Below are positions 26,297-34,987 of a stretch of DNA of 64,000 bases, piece by piece. Made by a program: the position numbers and the translations under genes. The DNA lies in the NCBI RefSeq assembly GCF_019880635.1, contig NZ_JAINVX010000001.1, positions 1,552,123-1,616,122 of the forward strand, given 5' to 3'. The stretch comes from Hanstruepera marina. GTDB lineage: Bacteria; Bacteroidota; Bacteroidia; Flavobacteriales; Flavobacteriaceae. The notes beneath the pieces were generated by a model that saw only the letters and a program-made list of their open reading frames with translations, was not told where the DNA came from and ran no database searches. The first letter of the stretch is position 1, and the number at the start of each line of letters is the position of its first letter.

Positions 26297-27988
26297 TTAT
26301 TTTCTGTAAAACATAGTTTCAAATGTAGTAGAATTTCCAACATTATCGGTAACAATTAGCTTGAAATTATTTTTGGTTTCTGTTGATACCTTATCATTAA
26401 AGTCATATTGTAACAATTTGGTTTTATAATCATATTCCATAAGAATCCATTTTCCATTTATGGTGGCCCGATAATTTGAAATTCCAGATTCCTTATCATC
26501 AATTTGTATTTTTAAGTACCGATAGTTACTTATCCATTTACCTTCAGAAACGTTTATAGGTTTGATGGTTGGTGCAATATTGTCACTTACTAGTGCATAG
26601 GTTCCTAATGTTTTGGTTGATGTTGTTAATATATTGTCTTTTCGATATGTAGGTGAGTAGATGGTATACTGCTTTCTGTAACCTACTAATCTTGCAATGA
26701 ATAGTTTATCCGAGTCTTCTGGTCCATAATTGCTGATGTCATAACTAATGGAAAAATTATTTTTTACAGGAACTGTATCGTCATGAAGTGTTAAGGTATC
26801 ATTTTGCACTCTAAAATCTATAAAGAAATCATCGTAAAATGTGTTTTGCGGAAAATGGACCTCTATAGTTTTGTCTACCAACTCGTTGGTTTTATTGGCA
26901 TAGATAAAAAAGTCGGAACTAAACTTATCTTTTTGTTCTATGTCTTGCGACTTGTTACCTTCAATATTAATTGTTATCCAGGAGTTATTATTTTTAAAAT
27001 CTTTAACACAAATTTTATACACTGATGCTGTACTATCATTTATGGTTAAATAACCATCGTTATCTAAATTTTTGTACATGCTCAAAGGATTGTTTGGTTC
27101 AACAAACAATTTCTGAATGCGTTTTTTCTTGGTTTTATAATGTTCATAATCTATTAACCGGTTTAGATGTCTAGTTTCATCAAACGAAAAGCGTTTAAAA
27201 TCAATTTCAAATTTCATATTACCATTAAACAACGCCTGAATATTGCTAACGCCATTGTTGTTGGAAGCTAGATCTTGACGATCATTGGCCTCAACTCCAA
27301 AACCAATTTTGCCAAAGGCCTTTAAGTTTTCAACCGTGTAATCACCATTGTCAAGCCTAATAAGTCTTAATTTTTGTCTTTCATTTGAGTTGTTTACATG
27401 CGAATCTTCATTAATAGGGTAGGCATAAACGTTTTTAATATCTGGAGCTGTTGTATCTTTTATGTCTAGTCCAAATAACATGGGATTAATAGGGCGTTCT
27501 TCGTTATCGCGAATTTCAAAGTGCAGGTGTGGGCCACCAGAACCTCCTGTATTACCACTGTATGCAATAACGTCTCCTTTAGTGAGTATGAGTTCATCAG
27601 AATTTGGAAACACTTCAATTTCAAAAGATTCTTTTTCATATTGCAGTTTTTTAACATAAGCTTCTATGGTTGGAGAAAATTTTTGAAGGTGCGCGTAAAC
27701 TGTAGTATATCCATTAGGGTGGGTTATATAAAGTGCTTTTCCATAACCATAATGCGATATCTTTATCCTGCTAATATAACCTTCGGCAGCAGCATAAACT
27801 TTTAAGCCTTCACGACGCTGTGTTTTAATATCTAAACCCGAGTGGAAGTGGTTGGAGCGCAATTCGCCAAACGTACCAGACAATACTAGTGTAACATCAA
27901 GAGGGTTCCTAAAATAATCTTCAGGATATGGATTTTGGGCATGGCAATAAACCGAAAATAGAATTACAAGTGACAGTAATTTTTGCAT
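26297..27988 (-). CDS. M23 family metallopeptidase
   Basis: 563 residues with a signal peptide (LLSLVILFSVYCHA). The LytM/M23 domain occupies about residues 35-175: zinc ligands in HSGLD (His49, Asp53) and the HxH in PHLHFEI (His154, His156). A long C-terminal region of beta-sandwich type (about 180-563) lacks a recognised motif. Such enzymes cut peptidoglycan cross-links or act as scaffold-like LytM proteins in the periplasm. The N-terminal catalytic domain with long C-terminal part is typical of Flavobacteriia. It lies 11 bp upstream of the TonB receptor gene. Confidence 0.9.
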   Translation of the reverse strand: MQKLLSLVILFSVYCHAQNPYPEDYFRNPLDVTLVLSGTFGELRSNHFHSGLDIKTQRREGLKVYAAAEGYISRIKISHYGYGKALYITHPNGYTTVYAHLQKFSPTIEAYVKKLQYEKESFEIEVFPNSDELILTKGDVIAYSGNTGGSGGPHLHFEIRDNEERPINPMLFGLDIKDTTAPDIKNVYAYPINEDSHVNNSNERQKLRLIRLDNGDYTVENLKAFGKIGFGVEANDRQDLASNNNGVSNIQALFNGNMKFEIDFKRFSFDETRHLNRLIDYEHYKTKKKRIQKLFVEPNNPLSMYKNLDNDGYLTINDSTASVYKICVKDFKNNNSWITINIEGNKSQDIEQKDKFSSDFFIYANKTNELVDKTIEVHFPQNTFYDDFFIDFRVQNDTLTLHDDTVPVKNNFSISYDISNYGPEDSDKLFIARLVGYRKQYTIYSPTYRKDNILTTSTKTLGTYALVSDNIAPTIKPINVSEGKWISNYRYLKIQIDDKESGISNYRATINGKWILMEYDYKTKLLQYDFNDKVSTETKNNFKLIVTDNVGNSTTFETMFYRK

Positions 27989-28107
27989 AAAATAAGTATT
28001 AACGCTAATGTATTAATTTGTGTGAAAATGGCAAAAGAATAAAAATATATTGCTATTTAACTGATTACGAGATTTAACTGATTGCTTTTATTTTTATTGC
28101 AAAACTA

Positions 28108-28138
28108 TTGTTATTTATCTTTAGGTATGTTAACTTTG
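28108..28138 (+). promoter_or_regulatory. promoter of the coiled-coil/zapA/6S/rny cluster
   Basis: TTG (28108-28110), a 20-nt spacer and TAACTTTG (28131-28138) match the -33/-7 Bacteroidota promoter. The first start codon is at 28162. Confidence 0.7.
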
Positions 28139-28161
28139 TGATATAAGTATTGATATTGTAA

Positions 28162-28452
28162 ATGAGTAAAATTGAAGACATTGTAGATACGCTTGAAAAC
28201 AAAATCAGTAAAGTTTTACATAAGCAAGAGGTTTTAAAACAGGCCAATAGCAAGTTAAAACAAGAACTACAATCAACTCAAGAGGCTTTTCAATTACAAC
28301 AGCAAGAATTAGATTCTTGGGAAGAAAAGTATGAAGCTCTAAAAATTGCAAATACAATGCTTGGCAGTGACAATAATAAAAGAGAAACAAAGCTTAAAAT
28401 AAATGCATTAATTCGAGAAATTGACCATTGTATAGCTCAACTTTCAGAATAA
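28162..28452 (+). CDS. small coiled-coil protein upstream of zapA
   Basis: 96 residues, almost entirely helical with heptad-like Leu/Ile/Gln spacing (KQEVLKQANSKLKQELQSTQ). It lies 16 bp before zapA. Its size, coiled coil and position recall ZapB-type division proteins, but sequence identity to ZapB cannot be judged by eye. The C-terminus (KLKINALIREIDHCIAQL) looks like a conserved docking helix. A cell-division accessory role is inference. Confidence 0.65.
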   Translation: MSKIEDIVDTLENKISKVLHKQEVLKQANSKLKQELQSTQEAFQLQQQELDSWEEKYEALKIANTMLGSDNNKRETKLKINALIREIDHCIAQLSE

Positions 28453-28468
28453 TGTAACATAGTTTTCA

Positions 28469-28762
28469 ATGTCAGACAAGCTTAAAATAAAGCTATCAAT
28501 AGCTAATAGAGTATACCCTTTAACAATTGCACCAAGTCAGGAAGAGGGTTTGCGAAAAGCAGCTAAAAATATTGATGCTATGATTAAACAATTTGAGCAA
28601 AGTTATTCTGTTCAAGATAAGCAAGATGTTTTGGCCATGTGTGCCTTACAGTTTGCTTCGCAAGTAGAACAGAAATCAATAGATAAAGACAATGTGAATG
28701 AACATGTTGAACAAAAGCTTAATGCTATCAACAATTTGTTACAGGAGCATTTAAACTCTTAA
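28469..28762 (+). CDS. zapA: cell division protein ZapA
   Basis: 97 residues. The opening KLSIANRVYPLTIAPSQEEG and LRKAAKNIDAMIKQFEQ are the ZapA globular domain; the remainder is the helical dimer/tetramer coiled coil. ZapA binds and bundles FtsZ at the division ring. Its neighbours are the usual ones: a coiled-coil gene before and a 6S-like RNA with rny after it. Confidence 0.88.
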   Translation: MSDKLKIKLSIANRVYPLTIAPSQEEGLRKAAKNIDAMIKQFEQSYSVQDKQDVLAMCALQFASQVEQKSIDKDNVNEHVEQKLNAINNLLQEHLNS

Positions 28763-28786
28763 ACGTTCTTTAAAATAAACAAAGGT

Positions 28787-28976
28787 TACTGCCTGCATTA
28801 GTTATTTTTTTGATAAACTCAACGCTAATTCTTTAAAAAGGGTGAGTTTAAGTTGTAAAAGCGTGCTGTTAGTATTGAATTTTTCAGTGCTTGGACAGAT
28901 ACTTGATCAGCTTGGTATCCCTAAACTTGTTTTAAGGAGTTTATACAAAACGTTATACTGATGCAGGCTTTTTTTT
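28787..28976 (+). ncRNA. ssrS: 6S-like RNA (ssrS)
   Basis: The gap between zapA and rny forms one long hairpin: GCCTGCATTAGT (28791-28802) pairs over 12 positions with ACTGATGCAGGC (28957-28968), including one G-U, followed by a T run to 28976. An inner stem TAAACTC (28814-28820) / GAGTTTA (28844-28850) borders an open centre. The roughly 180-nt length, closed ends, open middle and position after zapA match 6S RNA, which binds the RNA polymerase housekeeping holoenzyme. Rfam search would confirm. Confidence 0.75.
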
Positions 28977-28996
28977 ATAAATAAATTAACTTGAAC

Positions 28997-30571
28997 ATGG
29001 ATAATACAATTTTAATAATTGTTGGAGGAATATTACTAGGTATCATTATAGGTTTTATTGTTGCAAAAGTTTTAGAACGAAACAATGCATCAAAACTTGT
29101 TAAAAGCGCTAAAAAATCGGCTGCAGCTATAATAAAGGAGGCCAATCATGAAGGTGAATCTATTAAAAAGGACAAAATACTTCAGGCTAAAGAAAAATTT
29201 ATAGAGCTAAAATCAGAACACGAAAAAGTCATTTTAGCACGTGATAAAAAAATGGCTGATGCCGAAAAACGAACTCGAGACAAAGAATCTCAAGTTTCTG
29301 GTGAACTATCAAAGAACAAAAAACTTAACGATAGTTTGGAAGAAAAGATAAAAGATTACAACCATAGGTTGGATATCTTGCAAAAGAAAAAAGGAGAATT
29401 AGATAGACTACATAAAAGTCAAGTTGAACAGCTTGAAGTTATTTCAAGTCTTTCGGCAGAGGACGCTAAAGCACAACTAATAGAATCTCTTAAAGGTGAA
29501 GCTAAAAACGATGCCATGGCTTTTGTTCAAAGCACATTGGAAGAAGCCAAACTAACGGCTCAACAAGAGGCCAAAAAGGTTATTATTAATACCATTCAGC
29601 GTATTGGTACGGAAGAGGCTGTAGACAATTGCGTGTCAGTTTTCAATATTGAATCAGATGATGTAAAAGGTCGCATTATTGGGCGTGAAGGACGAAACAT
29701 ACGTGCAATAGAGGCTGCCACTGGTGTTGAGATTATTGTTGATGATACACCAGAAGCTATTATTTTATCGTGTTTTGACTCTGTTAGACGCGAAATAGCA
29801 CGCTTATCACTACATAAACTGGTGACAGATGGACGTATTCATCCAGCCAGAATTGAAGAGGTGGTTAAGAAAACAACAAAACAAATTGAGCAAGAGATTA
29901 TAGAGGTTGGAAAACGTACTGTAATCGATTTAGGAATTCACAATCTTCATCCCGAATTGGTAAAGGTTGTTGGTCGAATGAAATACCGTTCGTCTTACGG
30001 TCAGAACTTACTACAACACTCACGTGAAGTTGCTAAGCTATGTGGTGTTATGGCTGCTGAATTAGGCTTGAATCCTAAATTGGCAAAACGTGCAGGATTG
30101 TTACACGATATAGGGAAAGTACCTGATGCAGAAGCTGATATGGAAACACCTCACGCTATATTAGGTATGCAATGGGCTGAAAAATACGGCGAAAAAGAAG
30201 ACGTTTGTAATGCTATTGGTGCTCACCATGATGAAATAGAAATGAAATCGTTGTTAGCACCTATTATACAAGTTTGTGATGCTATTTCTGGTGCTAGACC
30301 TGGTGCTAGACGTCAAGTATTGGATAGCTACATTCAACGTTTAAAAGATTTAGAGGATATCGCCTTTGGTTTTAATGGTGTAAAGAAAGCCTATGCCATA
30401 CAAGCTGGTCGAGAATTACGTGTCATTGTTGAAAGTGAAAAGGTAGATGATCAAAAAGCTGCTGATTTATCATTTAATATTTCGCAGAAAATACAGACTG
30501 ATATGACGTATCCTGGACAGGTTAAAGTAACTGTTATTAGGGAAACACGAGCAGTTAATATTGCTAAATAG
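28997..30571 (+). CDS. rny: ribonuclease Y
   Basis: 524 residues from the ATG at 28997; the TTG two codons earlier is less likely. An N-terminal membrane helix ([20 protein letters not shown]) is followed by a long coiled coil (about 30-200), a KH domain ([19 protein letters not shown], about 232-250) and an HD domain ([35 protein letters not shown]) that holds the metal site. RNase Y is a membrane-attached endonuclease that starts mRNA decay. It is the last gene of the zapA cluster and is followed by a strong terminator. Confidence 0.95.
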   Translation: MDNTILIIVGGILLGIIIGFIVAKVLERNNASKLVKSAKKSAAAIIKEANHEGESIKKDKILQAKEKFIELKSEHEKVILARDKKMADAEKRTRDKESQVSGELSKNKKLNDSLEEKIKDYNHRLDILQKKKGELDRLHKSQVEQLEVISSLSAEDAKAQLIESLKGEAKNDAMAFVQSTLEEAKLTAQQEAKKVIINTIQRIGTEEAVDNCVSVFNIESDDVKGRIIGREGRNIRAIEAATGVEIIVDDTPEAIILSCFDSVRREIARLSLHKLVTDGRIHPARIEEVVKKTTKQIEQEIIEVGKRTVIDLGIHNLHPELVKVVGRMKYRSSYGQNLLQHSREVAKLCGVMAAELGLNPKLAKRAGLLHDIGKVPDAEADMETPHAILGMQWAEKYGEKEDVCNAIGAHHDEIEMKSLLAPIIQVCDAISGARPGARRQVLDSYIQRLKDLEDIAFGFNGVKKAYAIQAGRELRVIVESEKVDDQKAADLSFNISQKIQTDMTYPGQVKVTVIRETRAVNIAK

Positions 30572-30593
30572 AAGTTTAAAAACTCGAATAGTT

Positions 30594-30622
30594 TAAAGGT
30601 TCACAATTTGTGAACCTTTTTT
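30594..30622. terminator. bidirectional terminator between rny and xerD
   Basis: AAAGGTTCACAA / TTGTGAACCTTT forms a near-perfect stem flanked by T and A runs; it serves both convergent genes. Confidence 0.9.
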
Positions 30623-31532
30623 ATTTTCTGGGATGATAGGTCTGTATGGCTTTTTTAAGCTGTTTTTTGTCTAGATGCATATAAATTTCAGTAGTTGTAA
30701 TACTCTCGTGTCCCAACATCAGTTGAATGGCTCTTAAATCAGCACCATTTTCCAATAAATGTGTCGCAAACGAATGCCTGAAGGTATGGGGTGAAATGGT
30801 TTTACCCAGATTAATGTCTTTAGCTAAATTTTTAATAATTGTAAAAACCATAGCACGCGTCAATTTTTTACCTCTATTGTTTAAAAACAGTGTATCATTA
30901 TCTTCCTTTTGTACATTAATGGCTGTGCGTACCTCTTGTATATAGATATTGATTAACTTTTGTGTTTGTTGGCTAATGGGTACAAAACGCTGTTTATCAC
31001 CTTTTCCGGTAACCTTAATAAAGCCTTCGGCAAAAAATAAATCTGATAGCTTTAAATTAATGAGTTCACTTACTCGCAGACCACAACTGTAGAGCGTCTC
31101 TAGCAGGGTTCTATCGCGTTCGCCAATTCTTACTCCATTGTATGTTTTTGAAAGGTCTATCGCGCCAATAAGGTTGTCAATATCGTTTAAGCTTAAGGTA
31201 TCTGGAAGTTTACGGCCTATTTTAGGCGATTCAATTAAATCAACTGGGTTTGTCGTTCTATAATCTTCAAAAACCAAATAACTAAAAAAACTGCGCAGGC
31301 CAGAAATTAAACGGGATTGTGAGCGTGCATTCAATGTTTTGGCTTTCTCATAAATGAATTGTTGAATGGTTTCTGATTCAATTTTTAATGGAGAAATTGA
31401 GATGTTATTAGTGTCTAAATGCGAAACCAATTTATCTATATCCAAGTTGTAATTGTCTACGGTGTTTTGAGACAAACCGCGTTCTATTTTTAAATAGAGT
31501 TTATAATCGCTAATGCAGTTTTCCCAAGTCAT
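30621..31532 (-). CDS. xerD: site-specific tyrosine recombinase XerD
   Basis: 303 residues. An N-terminal SAM-like core-binding domain (about 1-90) precedes the catalytic domain with the full set of residues: Arg153 (SCGLRVSEL), Lys177 (VTGKGDKQR), His249 and Arg252 (PHTFRHSFATHLL), His275 (LGHESITTTE) and the nucleophile Tyr284. Length and motif order fit XerC/D; the usual Flavobacteriia order xerD next to aroQ, here separated only by the beta-barrel cluster, favours XerD. It resolves chromosome dimers at dif. It is not a sign of a mobile element. Confidence 0.9.
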   Translation of the reverse strand: MTWENCISDYKLYLKIERGLSQNTVDNYNLDIDKLVSHLDTNNISISPLKIESETIQQFIYEKAKTLNARSQSRLISGLRSFFSYLVFEDYRTTNPVDLIESPKIGRKLPDTLSLNDIDNLIGAIDLSKTYNGVRIGERDRTLLETLYSCGLRVSELINLKLSDLFFAEGFIKVTGKGDKQRFVPISQQTQKLINIYIQEVRTAINVQKEDNDTLFLNNRGKKLTRAMVFTIIKNLAKDINLGKTISPHTFRHSFATHLLENGADLRAIQLMLGHESITTTEIYMHLDKKQLKKAIQTYHPRK

Positions 31533-31620
31533 GTGCTTTGTTTGTATGGTAAAGTAACGATTCTTTAAAATAATACCCTAAAAACCTGTAAAATATTAAC
31601 CTTTAAAGATATAAATCAAC

Positions 31621-31645
31621 AAAATTTGTTAATAACACAAATTTT
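31621..31645. promoter_or_regulatory. inverted repeat upstream of the beta-barrel cluster
   Basis: AAAATTTGT (31621-31629) and ACAAATTTT (31637-31645) are perfect 9-bp arms around a 7-nt centre. It lies in the divergent region between xerD and the first barrel gene and could be an operator. Confidence 0.4.
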
Positions 31646-31771
31646 AAAATATTGAAATTCAAATAGTTGAACTTTAATGTTAATTAAATTGTTAATAAAG
31701 TAGTTAAATGGTTAAAATATGTCATAAAAATGTATTTAGTTTGCCGAAATCAATTAATAAACTTAACAATT

Positions 31772-32452
31772 ATGAAAAAATTATTTTTATGTGCTGCTAT
31801 TGCAGTATTTGGATTAACAAATGTTAATGCTCAAAACGAAAAATCGGTTGATCAAGGCTTTAGTTTTGGACCAAAAGCTGGTGTGAATTTTGCTACTTTA
31901 ACAGGAGATGTTGAAGACGCTGAAATGAGAATTGGCTTCCACATTGGTGGTGCCGCTGAGTATATGTTCAACCAAAATATGGGGCTTCAAGCAGAACTTT
32001 TGTTTTCTGCTCAAGGAGCAAAAAATGAATATACTGAAAGCAGTAGCCAAGGAGGAGTAGACTATTATTTAAAAGAGAAAGAAGAAGTTAAATTAAACTA
32101 CATTAATATTCCAGTAATGTTTAAGTATTACATTGTAAATGGGTTTAATGTTGAAGCGGGTCCACAAGTTGGAATTTTAGCTTCTGCTAAATCTGAATAT
32201 GAATATGAAGAAAGAGTTACAAGTGGTGGAAATACGGTTACTGACTCTGGTTCTGCAAAAGTGGATATTGATGATGAAGTTTCGTCAATAGATTTTGGAC
32301 TAAATTTTGGATTAGGATACAGAATGGATAATGGTCTGAATTTTGGGGCACGTTATAATTTAGGATTATCAAATATCAACGATGCTGATGATTCTGATGA
32401 TTACAAAGTTTCTAATGGAGTAATTCAAGTTTCTGTTGGATTTATGTTTTAG
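31772..32452 (+). CDS. outer-membrane beta-barrel protein 1 (porin-like)
   Basis: 226 residues from MKKLFLCAAIAVFGL; the in-frame ATG at 31730 adds 14 residues ahead of the signal peptide and is rejected. The mature part matches the OMP_b-brl_2 pattern (GFSFGPKAGVNFATLTGD; NYINIPVMFKYYIVNGFNVEAGPQ, given here in part; terminal strand GVIQVSVGFMF with C-terminal Phe). It is the longest of four barrels in a row, each with its own terminator. Probably a small structural or adhesion barrel of the outer membrane. Confidence 0.82.
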   Translation: MKKLFLCAAIAVFGLTNVNAQNEKSVDQGFSFGPKAGVNFATLTGDVEDAEMRIGFHIGGAAEYMFNQNMGLQAELLFSAQGAKNEYTESSSQGGVDYYLKEKEEVKLNYINIPVMFKYYIVNGFNVEAGPQVGILASAKSEYEYEERVTSGGNTVTDSGSAKVDIDDEVSSIDFGLNFGLGYRMDNGLNFGARYNLGLSNINDADDSDDYKVSNGVIQVSVGFMF

Positions 32453-32473
32453 TAGTTTTTAAAGATAAAGGTC

Positions 32474-32505
32474 AAAAACCGAAGTGATTAACTTCGGTTT
32501 TTTTT
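32474..32505 (+). terminator. terminator of barrel gene 1
   Basis: AAACCGAAGT / ACTTCGGTTT stem with GATTA loop and a T run. Confidence 0.9.
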
Positions 32506-32563
32506 GTTTCTAATTTTTAAACCTTATATTTAATAACATTAATCAATGTAAAACTTAACAATT

Positions 32564-33100
32564 ATGAAAAAATTACTTTTAGTAGCTGTGTTTACAGTTT
32601 TTAGTTTAACAAGTGTAAAAGCCCAAGAAGGTTTCAGTATTGGAGCATTTATTGGATTACCGGTAGCAGACGGAGGAGATTTTGCAACATTCTCAATTGG
32701 TGTAGATGCCACATATCAATTTTCAATAAATGAAAAGTTTAGTGTTGGTCCAACAGTAGGGTTTTCGCATTCTTTTGGCGATGAGTACTTTGGTTTAGAT
32801 TATGATGACACTCAATTTTTGCCAATAGCAGGTGCTGGTCGGTTTTACATCAATGAAATGTTTACTGTTGGTCTAGATTTAGGCTATGCTGTAGGGATTA
32901 ATGATGGAAACGATGGTGGATTTTATTTTAGACCAATGTTTGGGTACAACATTAATGAAAGAATTCAATTAAATGCATCTTACAGAGGTGTGAGTTCAAG
33001 TTATGATGACACATATTATATTAATGGTACTGTCTATCGTAATAGTGTTAATTCCAATTTTGGAATATTAAGTGTTGGAGCAACGTTTAGTATAAACTAA
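32564..33100 (+). CDS. outer-membrane beta-barrel protein 2
   Basis: 178 residues with a signal peptide (LLLVAVFTVFSLTSVKAQ). Alternating strands (FSIGAFIGLPVADGGDFATF; RFYINEMFTVGLDLGYAVG; FGILSVGATFSIN) fit a small eight-strand barrel. It is clearly paralogous to the next two genes (shared FAxFSxGxDxxYxF and YxRPMFGYN motifs). Its upstream 55 bp closely resemble those before gene 3, so gene and promoter were duplicated together. Function unknown. Confidence 0.8.
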   Translation: MKKLLLVAVFTVFSLTSVKAQEGFSIGAFIGLPVADGGDFATFSIGVDATYQFSINEKFSVGPTVGFSHSFGDEYFGLDYDDTQFLPIAGAGRFYINEMFTVGLDLGYAVGINDGNDGGFYFRPMFGYNINERIQLNASYRGVSSSYDDTYYINGTVYRNSVNSNFGILSVGATFSIN

Positions 33101-33122
33101 ATAAATAAAAAATTATAAAGGG

Positions 33123-33147
33123 CCGAAGCTTTTGCTTCGGTTTTTTT
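33123..33147 (+). terminator. terminator of barrel gene 2
   Basis: CCGAAGC / GCTTCGG stem with TTTT loop and a seven-T run. Confidence 0.9.
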
Positions 33148-33207
33148 GTTTCTAACTTTTAAATCTTATATTTAATATAATTAATCCATTAATTAAACTT
33201 AATAATT

Positions 33208-33786
33208 ATGAAAAAACTATTATTATTTACAGCTCTTGTAATCTTTAGTTTAAATGCCAAAGCACAAGATATTGAAGACAAAATAAAAGGTGGCGGTTTT
33301 TATGTTGGCGCCAATATTGGGATGCCAATAAGTGCAGCAGCAGATGTGGCATCATTTAATTTTGGATTTGATGTTGCCTATTTGTTTGAAGTTATTGATA
33401 ATCTAGAGGTAGGACCGTTACTTGGATTTACACATTTTATTGGAGACGGCGAGTATTACGCTTACAGTTCTAGTAACGTGGAGTTTAGGAGAGATTATAA
33501 AGATGCTTCATTTTTACCTATAGCAGCATCTGCACGCTATTATTTTGCAGACCATCGGTTTTTTGGAGGTATAGATTTGGGTGTTGCCGTAAATGTTTCT
33601 GGTGATGCTAAAACAGGCTTTTATGCACGGCCAAAGTTTGGATTTGATCTTGGTGTAGTAGCCTTGATTGCATCGTTTCAAAATATTTCAGGAGGAGTGG
33701 ATTATGGTGATACTTATTACGGCGGAACTTATGTTTCTAGTAGCGGATTTAATTCATTCAACTTTGGTGTTGAATTCGGATTTTAA
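33208..33786 (+). CDS. outer-membrane beta-barrel protein 3
   Basis: 192 residues with a signal peptide (LLLFTALVIFSLNAKAQ). Same barrel plan as gene 2 (GGFYVGANIGMPISAAADVA; FLPIAASARYYFADHRFFGG; NSFNFGVEFGF ending in Phe). It carries an extra loop (YYAYSSSNVEFRRDYKDAS) that the others lack. Part of the four-gene tandem family; function unknown. Confidence 0.8.
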   Translation: MKKLLLFTALVIFSLNAKAQDIEDKIKGGGFYVGANIGMPISAAADVASFNFGFDVAYLFEVIDNLEVGPLLGFTHFIGDGEYYAYSSSNVEFRRDYKDASFLPIAASARYYFADHRFFGGIDLGVAVNVSGDAKTGFYARPKFGFDLGVVALIASFQNISGGVDYGDTYYGGTYVSSSGFNSFNFGVEFGF

Positions 33787-33806
33787 TAAACGTTTAAAAA
33801 ATAAAG

Positions 33807-33838
33807 AAAAGAGTAAACTATAGTTTGCTCTTTTTTTT
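33807..33838 (+). terminator. terminator of barrel gene 3
   Basis: GAGTAAAC / GTTTGCTC stem (one G-U) with TATA loop, then eight T. Confidence 0.85.
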
Positions 33839-33868
33839 AATTTGTAAATTCATTAAAAACCCATAACA

Positions 33869-34393
33869 ATGAAAAAATATGTTATTACTCTAGTAACCGC
33901 ATTATTGTTTAATGCGTTTACCTATGCACAATCAGGCTTGAATATTGGAGCAAGTATTGGATTTCCCTATGAAAACTACGAAGGCTACGACTTTTCGTTT
34001 GCCTTTTCTGCAGATATCAATTATTTATTTGAAGTTAATCAGGCCTTTAGTTTAGGTATTGCAACTGGTTACGGACAAGCTTTAGGAGAAGATTTCTATC
34101 TAGGTCCAATTAATTTTGAAACACCTGACTACCAATTTGTACCTCTTGCAGCTGCAGCACGATTTGGAGCTGGCAGATTAGTATTTGGAGCCGATATTGG
34201 TTATGCGTTTTCAGTTTCAAGTGCCAAGGATGTTTTTAATAACGACTACTATACTGGTGGGTTTTATTGGAGACCTATGTTTGGGTTCAACCTTAATGAG
34301 GTGTTTCAATTAAATATCAATTATGTTGGTATAAGTGACGACTATTTTTACTATTCGTCATTTAATATTGGTTTTATGGTAAATATCAATTAA
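33869..34393 (+). CDS. outer-membrane beta-barrel protein 4
   Basis: 174 residues with a signal peptide (VITLVTALLFNAFTYAQ). Barrel strands and the family motifs (LNIGASIGFPYENYEGYDFS; FVPLAAAARFGAGRLVFGAD; WRPMFGFNLNEVFQLN) are clear; it is closest in plan to gene 2. The C-terminus SSFNIGFMVNIN resembles the gene 2 end. Last of the tandem set before aroQ. Function unknown. Confidence 0.8.
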   Translation: MKKYVITLVTALLFNAFTYAQSGLNIGASIGFPYENYEGYDFSFAFSADINYLFEVNQAFSLGIATGYGQALGEDFYLGPINFETPDYQFVPLAAAARFGAGRLVFGADIGYAFSVSSAKDVFNNDYYTGGFYWRPMFGFNLNEVFQLNINYVGISDDYFYYSSFNIGFMVNIN

Positions 34394-34412
34394 GATAGTT
34401 TATAAGAACACT

Positions 34413-34441
34413 AACCGAAGCCTAGAGCTTCGGTTTTTTTT
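34413..34441 (+). terminator. terminator of barrel gene 4
   Basis: AACCGAAGC / GCTTCGGTT stem with CTAGA loop and a T run; it ends 13 bp before the aroQ start. Confidence 0.9.
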
Positions 34442-34454
34442 ATACCTTTACTTT

Positions 34455-34874
34455 ATGAAAAATCTCATTATAATTAATGGTCCTAATTTAAATTTGTTAG
34501 GAAAGCGAGAACCCAATATATATGGGAGTTTGACCTTTAATGAATTTTTTGAGACCATTAAAAGTAAATACCCAAATGTGGCTTTTGAACATTATCAATC
34601 CAATATTGAAGGTGAATTGATTGACAAGTTGCACGAAATGGGTTTTAAATATGATGGTATTATATTAAACGCAGCAGCTTACACTCATACTTCGGTAAGT
34701 ATAGGTGACGCTGTAGCAGCCATTGAAACTCCTGTTGTTGAGGTACATATTTCAAATACCTTTAATAGGGAAGAGTTTAGGCACCAATCTTTTGTAGCAC
34801 CTCATGCCAAGGGCGTAATTGTTGGTTTTGGATTGCAAAGCTATGAATTGGCCATACAGAGCTTTCTTGATTAA
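34455..34874 (+). CDS. aroQ: type II 3-dehydroquinate dehydratase
   Basis: 139 residues, the normal length for this dodecameric enzyme. Motifs: IINGPNLNLLGKREPNIYG with the catalytic Tyr of the lid, YQSNIEGELID, ILNAAAYTHTSVSIGDA and VEVHISN with the catalytic His, and the Arg of HQSFVAPHAKGVIVGFG. It converts 3-dehydroquinate to 3-dehydroshikimate in the shikimate path. No other aro gene lies nearby. Confidence 0.95.
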   Translation: MKNLIIINGPNLNLLGKREPNIYGSLTFNEFFETIKSKYPNVAFEHYQSNIEGELIDKLHEMGFKYDGIILNAAAYTHTSVSIGDAVAAIETPVVEVHISNTFNREEFRHQSFVAPHAKGVIVGFGLQSYELAIQSFLD

Positions 34875-34955
34875 TTTTTATTTTTTACTTTCCTAAATTC
34901 ATTCGAATAACGATTTTAGTTAAAGGGCATAGTGGTTAAATAATTATTTTACCCT

Positions 34956-34984
34956 GTGACTTTATTTTGATTATTGTGTCTAAA
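34956..34984 (+). promoter_or_regulatory. ECF-type promoter of the sigma/MscS operon
   Basis: GTGACTTTATT (from 34956) and GTGTCTAAA (34976-34984), 20 bp start to start. The same two boxes with the same spacing lie at 36599 and 40280, so this is probably the site read by the sigma factor encoded just downstream. Confidence 0.65.
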
Positions 34985-34987
34985 TGA

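Noticed and set aside
30621..31532. Tyrosine recombinase as sign of a mobile element
   Set aside because: Length, all catalytic residues and the xerD-aroQ context show the core XerD; no att repeats, tRNA or phage genes are nearby.
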